Source: Acheta domesticus (taxonomy: Eukaryota; Arthropoda; Insecta; Orthoptera; Gryllidae). Taken from it: a stretch of DNA of 64,000 bases. The stretch lies in contig JAHLJT010000631.1 of NCBI GenBank assembly GCA_031308135.1, forward strand, positions 35,077,522-35,141,521, written 5' to 3'. The position numbers and the translations under genes were made by a program. This document shows, in pieces, positions 36,556-47,719 of the stretch; within the stretch, counting starts at the first letter, position 1, and every line of letters begins with the position of its first letter. Below the pieces are notes generated by a model. The model made no database searches and had not been told where the DNA came from. It saw only the letters and a list, made by a program, of their open reading frames with translations.

Positions 36556-36960
36556 GTATAGGGAAAGTTATATAATGCTGCGGGGAAAATGGCGAATTTT
36601 CGCCAGCAAAAAATTAGTTGTCTGGTCGTGATGACGAAAAACTGGATAAATCCAGTTGCTAAATTAAGAAAAAAATCCCTTAACACGTGGTGCAGCCAGA
36701 ACCCGTTTTTTGTTGGTCCTTGATTCCCAAAAACCAACTGAAAGGAAAACGTCCATCCGTCCGTCCGTCAACACTGCTAGCACCTAAACCGTACGTACGA
36801 TTTCTTCCAAAATGGATATTCCCCGCACGATCTGGTTTGAGTGAAAGCTTTGAGATTTGGAAAAAGATTCTATAAAATTTTGGGGTACTTTACATGAAGC
36901 TCCCCGGACGTTTCTAAACTTTTCTCAAAAACTGCTCCAAATTTTTATTTAAATTTCTTG
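36556..36960 (+). repeat. Dispersed repeat family A, copy 3 (nested in foldback element)
   Basis: ACTGGATAAATCC, TCCTTGATTCCCAAAAACC, then AAAACGTCCATCCGTCCGTC and the 3' block TCTCAAAAACTGCTCCAA. It is nested inside the foldback interior, so it inserted there or was captured by it. Confidence 0.8.
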
Positions 36961-37146
36961 TAAGAACAGAGTAAAATGCACATATTATGGTGACATAGGT
37001 ACGATGTTCACGGTAAACTCTAAATTTTCAAAAATTGCAAAATTTTGAATTTTATTCAACGTCTTCCTCCAACTACAAAATTGCAGATGGAGATTTTTCC
37101 TTCAAATGTATTTTTTTCTTCATAGTGAGTTCTTTCATAGTGAGCT

Positions 37147-38408
37147 GTGTTTATTCGCACGTAAGAACCAATGTTAATTGTTTCGCTTTGTACAGCCCTG
37201 AATTTTGGAATTTGAAGGCGGCGATAATTTTTTTCCAAGAGCCTAAAATTATTCTGCACTATTGGGAGGGCTTTCAGATTTTTCCTAAGGTTTTTTGATT
37301 TTGGTGTTATTTCACCCGTAAGAACCAATGTTAATTGTTCCGCTTTGTACAGCCCTGAGTTTTGGAATTTGAAGGCGGGGATGATTTTTCTCCAAGAGCC
37401 TAAAATTATTCTTAACTTTTGGGAGGGGTTTCAGATTTTTCCTAAGGTTTTTTGATTTTGGCGTTATTTCACCCGTAAGAACCAATGTTAATTGTTTCGC
37501 TTTGTACAGCCCTGAATTTTGGAATTTGAAGGCTGCGATGATTTTTTTCCAAGAGCCTAAAATTATTCTTAACTTTTGGGAGGGGTTTCAGATTTTTCCT
37601 AAGGTTTTTTGATTTTGGTGTTATTTCACCCGTAAGAACCAATGTTAATTGTTTCGCTTTGTACAGCCCTGAATTTTGGAATTTGAAGGCTGCGATGATT
37701 TTTTTCCAAGAGCCTAAAATTATTCTTAACTTTTGGGAGGGTTTTCAGATTTTTCCTAAGGTTTTTTGATTTTGGTGTTATTTCACCCGTAAGAACCAAT
37801 GTTAATTGTTTCGCTTTGTACAGCCCTGATTTTTAGAATTTGAAGGCGGGGTTGATTTTTTTCCAAGAGCCTAAAATTATTCTTAACTTTTGGGAGGGGT
37901 TTCAGATTTTTCCTAAGGTTTTTTGATTTTGGTGTTATTTCACCCGTAAGAACCAATGTTAATTGTTTCGCTTTGTACAGCCCTGAATTTTGGAATTTGA
38001 AGGCGGGGATGATTTTTTTCCAAGAGCCTAAAATTATTTTTAACTTTTGGGAGGGGTTTCAGATTTTTCCTAAGGTTTTTTGATTTTGGTGTTATTTCAC
38101 CCGTAAGAACCAATGTTAATTGTTTCGCTTTGTACAGCCCTGATTTTTGGAATTTGAAGGCGGGGATAATTTTTTTCCAAGAGCCTAAAATTATTCTTAA
38201 CTTTTGGGAGGGGTTTCAGATTTTTCCTAAGGTTTTTTGATTTTGATGTTTATTCGCCCATAAGAACCAATGTTAATTGTTTCGCTTTGTACAGCCCTGA
38301 ATTTTGGAATTTGAAGGCGGGGATAATTTTTTTTCCAAGAGCCTAAAATTAATCTTAAATTTTGGGATGGGTTTCAGATTTTACAATTGATTTTGAGATA
38401 GATTCTGG
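37147..38408 (-). repeat. 157-bp tandem array, 8 copies (right terminus)
   Basis: CCAATGTTAATTG blocks at 37168, 37325, 37482, 37639, 37796, 37953, 38110 and 38267, a constant 157-bp period. It is the same unit as the left array but inverted. Confidence 0.97.
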
Positions 38409-38449
38409 GTGGGCGCTGCTAGCTTTAGACTAAAGCTAGCAGCGCCCAC
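38409..38449. repeat. Subterminal 41-bp perfect palindrome (right)
   Basis: The same 20-bp arms as 30202-30242, with the complementary central base (A). Confidence 0.95.
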
Positions 38450-38575
38450 GATTTTCGGAAATCTAGAGGAGCCTAAAATTCGGGAATAGAGCATTTAATT
38501 AGCCTAAAATTAGCCTAAAATTTTGGATATAGTTTGGTTGAGATTGGTTTCTGGGCGCTGCTAGCTTAGATGGCT

Positions 38576-38584
38576 GAGGCGCAA
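38576..38584. repeat. Right 9-bp target-site duplication of the foldback element
   Basis: GAGGCGCAA, immediately after the element's last base. Confidence 0.95.
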
Positions 38585-39230
38585 GGCGTCCCGGGAGCAA
38601 CGTTGGCCCGGGCCCTCGGCGCCTCGCCCGCCCCGCCCCGCGCCAGTGCTGAGGCAGCTGCGGTGCCGCTGTCGCCTCTCCCGCGCATTCCACGCTGCTG
38701 GGGGATGGGGGGATGTGGGCAACGAGGTAGAAACTGCCCCGCCCCCCGCCTCCCGCCCCCGCCGCTGCCGCACGTCGCGCGGGTCGAGTTGCCGAAGTTA
38801 GCGCGGCCGTTTGCTGCCGCCGCCGCCGCCTGCGCGCCAGCCTGTGGCCGCTGGACCGTGCTCGGGCGCGAGTTCGCCTCCGGCCGCCCCGCCCCCGCCC
38901 ACGCCGCCGCCGCCCTCGCGTTGTTGGCGGCAGAGGCTGTGTTGCGGCACCGGCAGAGGCGGCTGCGGCGGGTGATACGCATCTTAACGGCTGCGCGCCT
39001 GACCTACTGCATCGCTGCTAGTAGCGCCGCCTCAGCCCGCCCGCCCCCGCCCCCGCCCCGCCCCCGCCGCCCGCGCGGCTTTGTGCAAAGCGCCTCGTCA
39101 CAGCTGATTGGAATCGAGTGGCGCTGTTCCCGGGCCAACGGCGCCATTCCGCGCCGCCGCGCCGCGCCGCGCCGGCCCGCGCCTTTTTAACTCCCTCCCG
39201 CGCCGCTCCGAGCGCGCAGCGTGTTCTGCC
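38585..39230. other. CpG island interrupted by the foldback insertion
   Basis: Very CpG-rich, with CGCCGCCGCC and CCCGCCCCCGCCCC runs. It joins with 30027-30074 if the element is removed, so the transposon landed in the edge of an island. Low-complexity open frames on both strands (206 and 138 codons) are not considered genes. Confidence 0.65.
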
Positions 39231-39239
39231 ATGCTCGCT

Positions 39240-39963
39240 TTTTGCTTCCCCGTCGCGCATAATGATGCTATTGCTTGTTTTAGGGGTCGGCTCCTGCATG
39301 CAGCAGCGATTGCTTATTCTGCTTCCGTAGTTTTTACGGAGCAATAACCTCTCTAAATGTCATCCGCTTCTATTGGCGATCTTAATACGAAGAGAGATAG
39401 GACCGGCTTTGGCGTTGCTTCGGAATTGAAGGGAACGTCGTCTTTGAGTCTGAGAATAATGCGCTAATTTTTTAGTGTTAGCATGGATTTGTTGTTTTTT
39501 TATCCCGCTTGCTAACGAGCCCATGCATTTTTGAGAATGACACCATTTTTAGATTGAGCTCCTGATTCACAACCATTCAATCAACTGTCCACCGACATTC
39601 AGAGCGCGTGGTATTAAAAATATGAACAATTGTTTAGAAAAATATGTTCTTCCTGTTCGGCATTTGTGTAACTAAGGAGTTAGTAACTTTTTTGTGTACA
39701 CATCACTTTTATGTTGTCTCATTCTTACTACTTGTGGATATATACATTTTACATACTTCATTTAATGCATTAGAATTATACTTACGAGTATATTGAGAAT
39801 TATACTTATTCCTTAATATTTATTTACATACCTGCATAAAATACTTATAATTTTGTTAAGACTCGTGTTAAGTATGTTTTTAAAACCAATTTACATGTGT
39901 GAGGTTCTTAATTTTAACACTACTTAAATTTTCCGTCTCCGCGATATTTCGTTGATCTTTCTA

Positions 39964-40022
<59 letters not shown>

Positions 40023-40590
40023 GATGTTCTCATTGTTAACAGGAGTAAAATAAATTTTGAACAAAAGTAAAAAATGTACACACCTTCCTCAAGGTGTTGA
40101 TCTGGCGGGAGCAAACGTATGTGAGTGTAAGGCTGTAGTTAGCAAAGCGATGATAACGAGTTTTTAAGTCGGAATATTGAGTGCTTTTTAGTTAGTGTGT
40201 ATATACAAAACGCAGTGATTTGCAAATGTTTGAAACGTCATTTTACCAACAAATATCGGGGATTGTAATTAAATGTGATGCATTACGTTTTTAAATGAAG
40301 GTAGATAGCGGAATATATTGCTATCGTTCACCACAGCACACACATGTTCAGATCTTGGGAAATACCAAACATTTCGATTACATTTTCAGAAACATGTTTA
40401 AATCACAGTGAATTGTGATCGAATTCAATTAATAATCGTTAATCGCACAAAGGATATAGAGTTTCGAATTTTGTTTCTGATTCGCACAAAGGATATAGTG
40501 TTTCTGATTCTTTACGACTAATTAAATGTTTTACAAATTATTGTTATCATTGTTATTGTTATTATCATCTTCTTCTTCTTGAGGTCTTAA
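39240..40590. other. AT-rich DNA around an (ATT)n tract
   Basis: Nothing besides the microsatellite at 39964-40020 and a TTATTGTTATTATCATCTTC run near 40550. Confidence 0.45.
39964..40020. repeat. (ATT)n microsatellite
   Basis: About 19 pure units. Confidence 0.95.
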
Positions 40591-40599
40591 TGTATCAAA

Positions 40600-41060
40600 A
40601 GGGTAACGTGTGTCTTGCTAATCTGCACCACGGGCACCGTTGGTCGCAAAAGGTCCGTGGTAGCCGTAGCTCCTTTCGCAGCCGCTCCGAGCGAGAGGAG
40701 TCCTGTGTTCGTGGCGAGTGGGCGTCGCCGTTTTGCGTTGCAGGCTAAGCTCTGCGTCACTCGTTGCCGCCCGTTGGACACGAGCAGTGGGAGGTGGGGG
40801 AGCTTTTCATTATTGATATATTACAAATGCAAATCGCTTTCAGGGGAAATACACAGTGGGAGGGGGTATTCTATTAAAATGAATCCATTTTCGCGCGCGC
40901 ATTGTGGACGCTGGCTGTCGGCGCATTGGAGCTGGGGAATTAGTTGCAATCGGCGACCGCTCGTTGTTGGGCCGTCCAGCTGCTGCCAACTCCTGCAGTC
41001 TTCTGGATCCTTCGGCCGTGTGGCGCAGCAATACTATTTGTGCCGGCCGGGCTGTTGGCT
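40600..41060. other. Moderately GC-rich region
   Basis: Mixed composition with CpG. A 151-codon plus-strand frame and shorter minus-strand frames show no recognisable domain. Confidence 0.35.
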
Positions 41061-41069
41061 TTCTTTTTA

Positions 41070-42855
41070 AAGACTAGAAACGCTTACTACAGACCTTCCG
41101 TTACAAAGCACATGATTATGGTTATATTGTATTGCTAACATGAATACAGCGTTGTAAAAAGGTAGCGGTATAAAAAGTGATTGCTGGTACGGAGTGTACT
41201 TTGTGCCATTGCTTGCATCACAGTCGATCCTGTCGTCTTCCTGCGATGGTAACATAGTGCTAGTTTCTTTTGCGGGTTGTGCTGTAATAGTTATTTAAGA
41301 CAGAAGGATCATTATTACATACGTGATTGAATAATTATCAAACGAGGTGGTTAAAGTGAATTTGATAACGAATCGAGTTTTGTAATAATGCTACGATACG
41401 AATATCCGTCTTGAAAAAAATGTACTACAATTTTCGTTTAAATTTGACCATTCTTCCTGCCAAAGACATCGATTGATGATAATAGTTATAGGAGGCCATA
41501 GATCAGTTCTGATATTACTTTCATTACGAAACTTGGTGTTATTAATACTGAGCCATGGATTATTACGTTTATGTCCTAATAACGATTACGACTCTGATCC
41601 AAGTTCCTTTAAATTTGACTATATACAATCTTACGTGAATAAATGTATTAATGCTGTTAATGTTTTATTTTTGCTAAGCTTTCTGCTTCATTTGGAAATG
41701 TTGTTACGGAAGTCCTGGTTTGTTATCATTGAACTAATCTATACATCCACCAGCAGCCTTTCCTACACATCAATATCCATTTTATTTTCCATTGTCTCTC
41801 TTAACAATTTTCGCAACGGACTGAAAACGCGGTAGTGTGTTCGAATTGGATAGTTCATGAGTTAGGCATAGCGCATTAGCTGTGTTCAGCTGTCACCAAA
41901 GAAAGTTATTACGGTAATAATCTTCAATGTGAGCTATTGTTTTGTTATTTTGATTACCTGAAAATAATTACGTGGTGGCTTAAAAGTTTCACTCGTTCGT
42001 ACTACTGATTGTTTCCGCATCTACTATTACTTAGTGTCTAATAAGATATTTTATGCTTATTAAAAAAACATGCGTAAATTTAATCTAACGCTATATTGGC
42101 TTTCATGAAATAAAAACAAATTGTAGTGTCTTTATATTCAATAACTTACGAACAAACAAAAAATTATCTTAAAACTAATTAACCCCAAACACCTCAGCAC
42201 TGTATGGAATTTATTGGTTGGTAACAGCCACTACGCAAATGCAGTTACGCACTTAGTCACATTTCCTTTACTTCGCTTTCCATTTAACAGCAACTTGCCT
42301 CTGTTCGTCAATAACGATGAATAGACTCGTTAGGCGAAATCTACATCGTGTTATATCTTTAGACATTTTTCCTTCATAATAAATTCTATTATTGCTACGA
42401 CTAATTGATTTGTCCACAAGGTGCTCTGAAGGAACGACTTTTCGTTCGAACACTAGGCTTGTGCCCCTTGTACAGTTCTCTCGCTACCGTCTGTGTTCAT
42501 ACGCATGCATTTTAATCTGTATTCTCCATTATAACAACGACATATCTGGAGCTTTCATTTTGTATTTGAAAGGCCTGTAACTCTTGACAAATTTCTTCTC
42601 CATTTTCCTACATTATATTATAATTAAAAGGCTTGGGGCTTCGTGATAATGACCGTCATTTCTGTAATAATTTTGTTAGTAGAAAATGTGTTGAAATTCA
42701 GAGATGTATTTCAGTTAGTATCGCATGCATTTCCTGCTGCTTTCAGTATATTGTTAAGATCTATTAACACGTTTGTATAGCGTTTGGATCTTAACACGTG
42801 TTTTGGAATCCTATTTTAAAATATTTATTTTTTGTGTGTAAAATGAGGGTAAATT
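41070..42855. other. AT-rich DNA, nothing recognised
   Basis: A 120-codon open frame (41473-41835) is Leu/Ser-rich, as expected of AT-rich non-coding DNA. No repeats were seen. Confidence 0.4.
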
Positions 42856-43030
42856 ATGATGCCCGTCCGCTTCAGCCGTTTCCTTACCATGAAGAGCCGC
42901 GCTCAAAGCGCCTGTGAGCCCGTGCCTGCCTCCCGCAGGGCATCGCATCGGCCCCGTCGCGATGTCCTGGCCCATGGGCAGAGCCTTCTCATCGCCACCC
43001 TGCTAAGAATGCGAAATCGCGTACAAAACG
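42856..43030. other. Short GC-rich patch
   Basis: About 170 bp of balanced-to-GC-rich sequence with an open 67-codon plus-strand frame. It is too short to call an exon. Confidence 0.3.
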
Positions 43031-43059
43031 AAGACGTTTCGAAACGAGTCAAAATGTAA

Positions 43060-43485
43060 CACATCGATGTAAATATTACATCGCCCGAAGGTCATGGGTA
43101 TTTTTAAAGATCAGTGTTTTTGAACGTGGTTTAGTAAACTCCAACAACAATATTCTCGCGGGGAGGGTTTCTGATTTAACGATGGTTGGGTTTATTAATT
43201 TTAAATTTAGTTAACTGATAAACCGGGCTAAAAATTAAAATAATTAACAATCTGACAATTTTTTACCACATTAGGTAATACAAAACTAATGGGACACATT
43301 TATCGTCGAAAACTCATCAAACTTACATGTCAATCTTTTATCATTTCGGTTTCGAAGAATATTCATATTATTGATATCTGAATTTTTTGTAGTAAAGTTT
43401 TTGTTTAATCAAAACCGAAACATTGGTCGCACCACATCGGTGTTTAAAAAATTCAGCGTCAGTAAATGATTGTATGAAACCATTG
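43060..43485. other. AT-rich DNA, nothing recognised
   Basis: AT-rich spacer with no element seen. Confidence 0.4.
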
Positions 43486-43489
43486 ATAT

Positions 43490-44540
43490 TTTGGACGCAT
43501 GGGCATCGCTGTCGCGTCCCTACACCGCAGGCGCCGCGCACTGCGGAGGTCGCCGCTGCCGCCGCGGAGGGTCTCGCGCCGCGACGTCAAGGAAGCCGGT
43601 AGCGCCGCGAAAGCGCCGGTAATGGATTCCCGCGTGCGCGCGCCGACGTCGGCCACGTTGCTCGACGCTATCGCGGCGCGATCGCCTGCGGCCGGCGGCG
43701 GGGAGGGGCGGGGCGGGGCGAGGCGAGGCGAAGCGAGCAGCGATGTTCGCCGCGCGGGGGCGGCGCGGGCGGGCTGGCGGGGCGGGGCGACGGGGCGCAG
43801 CGCGGCGGCGCGCCACAAGGCGGACGCGCGATTAATTAATACGGCCCCGTCCACGCCTCTGCGCCTGCTTCTCTCCCACCGCCCTGCTGCATTCCAGCCG
43901 CCGAGGAAGCGCGCGCGGTCGCCCTGCCCCTCGCCTCGCCCCGCCTCTCGCCAGACCTCTTGCCTCGCCTCTTGCCTCGCCTTTCGCCTTGCCGCTCGCT
44001 TCGCGCCTCGCCTCGCCTGTCGCATCGTCTCTCGCCTGTCGCCTCGTCTTTTGTCTGTCGCCTCTCCTCTCGTCTCGCCTGTCGCCTCGCCTCTCGTCTC
44101 GCCTCTCCTCTCGTCTCGCCTCTCCTCTCGTCTCGCCTCTCCTCTCGTCTCGCCTCTCCTCTCGTCTCGCCTCTCCTCTCGCCTCTCGTCTCGCCTCTCT
44201 TCTCGTCTCGCCTCGCCTCGTCTCACGCCTCGTCTCACGCCTCTCGCCTCACCTCGTTCCTCACCTCTCGCCACGCCTCGTTCCTCGCCCGTCGCCTCGC
44301 CCCGTTCCTGGCCTCTCGCCTCGCCTCGCCTCGCCTCGTTCCTCGCCTCTCGCCTCGCCTCGTCTCACGCCTCTCGCCACGCCTTGCCTCGTCTCATGCC
44401 TCTCGCCTCGCCTCTCGCCTCGCCCCTCGCCTCGCCGCTCGCATCACCTCCCGCCCCCCTCTCGCTTCTTGCCTCGCGTCTGAATCCTTCTCCGCCGTCG
44501 CCAGCGGAGCCATCGCGGCTCTCGCGACGCGGGCGGGTCT
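43490..44540. other. CpG island followed by polypyrimidine CTCG minisatellite
   Basis: 43490-43930 is a dense CpG island with CGCGATTAATTAATACGGC as an isolated AT-rich homeodomain-like core. 43955-44480 is built from TCTCGCC/CCTCGTC heptamer-like motifs. Within it, 44098-44170 repeats a 17-bp unit (CCTCTCCTCTCGTCTCG) about four times. The plus strand is nearly free of A. Open frames of 347 and 271 codons come from this repetition (Ser/Arg/Leu or Arg/Glu/Gly). Confidence 0.8.
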
Positions 44541-44559
44541 GAAGACCAGACTTTCTATT

Positions 44560-45960
44560 CACTGGAAACAGTTTGAGGTGGGACGATCCCCCAGGTTCGG
44601 AAATGTCAATTTTCGAAGCGTCCCGAATGCCTCTCAAATCCCGAATGAATAAAATCGTTCAAATACAAGACTTGGTGCACTAATAACAGTAATTAATTGA
44701 AGCGTGGGTGTGGTGAACATAGTCTAAGAATGAATACATAATTCCGTGATAGTTTTTAATTCACACAATCACATTGATACATTATGATTTTAGCTATAAT
44801 AATAATAATAATAATTAGAGCTATGTTGTATAGGAGAATGAATAGTATTCGTTACTCAGTTAAGATTCAATATCACAATTTCCGTGTCACACCATTAATA
44901 TTTAGGCAGATCCTTTTAGTATATTCAGAAAAAAATCTAGAAAAACATTTTGAGGTTGAGTGTTTCAAGGCGCCTACAACGGTAAAACGCTGTGAAATAA
45001 TACAATTACTGCTTTTTCAGCATATCGTGATTCCTTAGACCATCTTTAGCTAACCCAAACATTGCAACAAAATAAAGCAGTTTAAAGCGTCGGCAACGTG
45101 ACATTCATCCAGTGTAGGACTGAATTATAAACAATTCATCATATAGAATTGTGAGCGATGAAAAGTTTTAGTCTGTGCCAGTTGATGTGGAATGTTACGG
45201 GAGTGTTAATATTGATTTCCTTATGAGTGCTTGGAGAAGTAGTAGATGTCCAAGCAGCCATTTCGATACGAAACGTCTTTCCTCTGGGATGCGATGCTTC
45301 GCGGACTCAGGAACTCTTATAATGCGGATAATCGTTGCTCATTAAAACGTCGCCAGGCGTTACAAAAGGCGAAATTTCGTCGGCGCCGTGCAGGAGGAGT
45401 CCAAAGTAATCCCCATGAATTCCGAATAATTGTTCGTTTTAGAGATTACAGTAAACGTCACTGAATAGCCAGCGCCGAGGACTCCGAAGAGACAGCGCAA
45501 CCACAGCTATTGTTTCAGGGGTCGTAATCCTGTCAGGCGTATTTAAAGACGCGTGCGAGTATAAAGAACCCAAAGGCTGTGTTCCGTAATTACTACTTAG
45601 GGAATCAATTGTTGAGATGCGAAGCACATTCTTCGGAGTCCCCTTCTGCAGGTTCAAATTGCAGTGAGTCGCAACTTCCGAGGAGAAGCAGCGGCCCTAT
45701 TGTGAGGTGAAAGAGGCCACGCCCACCTCACGCCTGCGCGTAGAACCGTCTTCAGGCTGCCACGGCTCTCCTTTTCTAACTATGATCACCGAGTATTGTC
45801 TCATCAAATGGCATCGTATTATGTATGCTATGGACATAATTTGTGAATAAACTGTATTAATACATATTGTAACGAACACATTTATAATCATCATATTTTA
45901 ATTGAAATTCCATACTTGGGAGACTGGATGACTGCCATTCTGGTTAAATATGGTCGTAAA
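44560..45960. other. AT-rich DNA, nothing recognised
   Basis: It includes a short (AAT)7 run at 44797. GGTTCAAATTGCAGT occurs at 45650 and recurs at 46214, inside the next element. No gene was seen. Confidence 0.4.
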
Positions 45961-45974
45961 TATTGTGACATCTC

Positions 45975-46500
45975 TAGCGATGGTAAATTTTAGTAAAACA
46001 TCGATACTTCAATACATCACCAAAAGATTTTCGATATCGATGAAAACATCGACAAAAACATTGATGTTTTAAATACGACGAAACATTTCAAAGTAAAAAA
46101 GTAAAATGTCCTGTTTTTAATGTGATACATAACACGTCAATATTAGTTGAAAGTATATTCTGTTTTGAATTCGACTACCATTTTAATTTTCTAATCGATG
46201 TCCTATGTAGTAAAGGTTCAAATTGCAGTTTAACGATATCACGTACAAAATAATTAAAAAAGGTTATGGAGAAAGGTTGCGAATAGTAAACTGTTTCGTG
46301 CCGCCTGCGAGGTGTCTATTGCAAGCAATCCACAAACAGAATAGATACTGGAAGTTTTATTTATATCATGAGATTTGTTTAAAACATCGATGTTTCTGGA
46401 CAGATATATCGATCTGAAGAAAACATCGAAAGCAAAACAATCGATGCTCTAATATCGATGTTTCTACTCGAAAATATCTACGTTTTAAAACCATCGATTC
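45975..46500. mobile_element. Putative non-autonomous DNA transposon with clustered ATCGAT motifs
   Basis: Eight ATCGAT motifs lie at 46000, 46036, 46194, 46386, 46408, 46440, 46454 and 46493, concentrated near both ends. The left edge AGCGATGGTAAATTTTAG and the reverse complement of the right edge, AATCGATGGTTTTAAAACG, are loosely alike. Subterminal repeated motifs suggest a hAT-like element. No clear 8-bp duplication was found, and the 64-codon open frame inside is not recognisable. Confidence 0.45.
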
Positions 46501-46619
46501 TTTTTCTTTTGCCTTTCATAGCTGTCGCTATGAAAATCCGTGTCGCGCTATAAATACGTAAACAAATGTTTAAAAGTGCACGTGCTTGCTTATTAAACAA
46601 TGCTGTGTTATGCTCGTAA

Positions 46620-47700
46620 AGCGAATACTTGGCGAAGTCCTTGTGCTGCAGTGCTCTAACTAGTAGAGCTGGAACACCGTTGTGGCATTGTGCGAGCTGC
46701 GCAGAGGAGGAGTTGATCTGCGCGTACTGCGCGGGCGCTGCACCGTTACGTGGGCACCGCCGTGCGTCTGCGCGTCCTCCTCCTCCTCCTCCTCCGCCCG
46801 GAAGACAACGCCCGCCCCTCCCCCTCCTCGCCTTGCGTCACCCTCCGCTGTTTGGCACGTGAAGTCACGGCCCTGTGTTGTTGACCGCCCAGAACGCCGA
46901 GCCCCGGGTCACTGTCTTCCTTACACGCCGCCTCGCCTCTCCTCGCGCCGGCCTCCGACTTGTATTAAATCTTGGGAAATCGGGGATGAAGCGTGCAAGC
47001 ACAGTCGCCTGCGTCGCGCCGTGTTGCTGCGCCGTGCTGCGCCGTGCCGCGCGGGAAAGCGTGAGAACAGAAAGCGGGGACCGCGGCTGGGGCCGGGGCC
47101 GGGGATCGGGGCGGGCGCCGCTAAATTGCTGTGACCGCCGATGCCCATTAAGTACATGGTGGGCGCTGTCTACTCTAATAAGAGGGTGGCGCGGCGGCCG
47201 ACGGGCGGGACCGAAGCGGGTGGAGCCGAGAGGGGGCGGAGCAGTGGCGGGACCGCGAGAGGGGAAGCTCGAGATGGTCTGTAGCGGGAGCGGGGATAGA
47301 AGGGCTGTGCGACAGGGTGTAATGGCGGGGTGTTGTGTGCGGAGCTGTTGGCTGTGTGGAGCGGTCCTGCGGGAGTGACGGCGGCACGGGGCGAGACGAG
47401 GTGAGGCAAGTGGTGAGGGTCGGGCGTTGGACTGCAAAAGGAAGCGTGAAGCCAGGTGGAACGAGGTGGTTTTGAAGAGCGCGGGGCGGGGCGAGGAGGG
47501 GCGTGGCGCCCGTGAAATGCAGCAGTGGAGCGTTGCGGAGATGAGCGGGTGGCGCGCGGTGGCCGGGAGGCGGCATTTGCATGGGAAGCGCGAGGCGCTG
47601 CGCTGCGCTGCGCTGCGGGCAGAAGGCTCTGCCTCGTGCGGGGGCGACGCCCCGACGCCTGCGAGGAGGAGCTCTGCTTTCAACTTGCCACACTGATGCG
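46620..47700. other. Large CpG island
   Basis: Just over 1 kb, CpG-rich throughout. The left part has a (CCT)n run (46770-46795). 47080-47500 is G-rich on the plus strand (GGGGCCGGGGCCGGGG). A core, GCCCATTAAGTACATGG at 47142-47158, breaks the GC-rich background. Overlapping open frames of up to 272 codons on either strand are Arg/Pro/Ala-rich. Confidence 0.65.
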
Positions 47701-47719
47701 CTCCTTGGGAGCAGCAATT

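Larger units (their letters stand above)
30075..38575. mobile_element. 8.5-kb foldback DNA transposon with satellite-array termini
   Basis: The ends are inverted repeats: AGCCATCTAAAGCTAGCAGC on the left against the reverse complement of the right end, with one A missing. The outer ~170 bp of the two sides differ by only that indel and one substitution, so the insertion is young. Inside the ends, the termini continue as tandem arrays of a 157-bp unit in opposite orientation (13 copies left, 8 right). The flanks carry an exact 9-bp duplication. The interior has no open frame above about 90 codons, so it must use a transposase supplied elsewhere. Long array-built inverted termini plus a 9-bp duplication match Foldback-type, Mutator-superfamily elements of Drosophila. 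The superfamily assignment is inference from architecture only. Confidence 0.93.

Noticed and set aside
30243..38408. CRISPR-like array because of regular repeats
   Set aside because: 157-bp units are contiguous with no unique spacers, are inverted in two blocks inside a TSD-flanked transposon, and the DNA is eukaryotic.
43499..44542. 347-codon open frame (and 271 codons on the other strand)
   Set aside because: Ser/Arg/Leu or Arg/Glu/Gly periodic peptides produced by CTCG repeats; frames on both strands overlap, and there is no domain.
45640..45680. tRNA-like GGTTCAAAT motif
   Set aside because: No acceptor, D- or anticodon-stem pairing around it; the same 15-mer recurs at 46214 in unrelated context.
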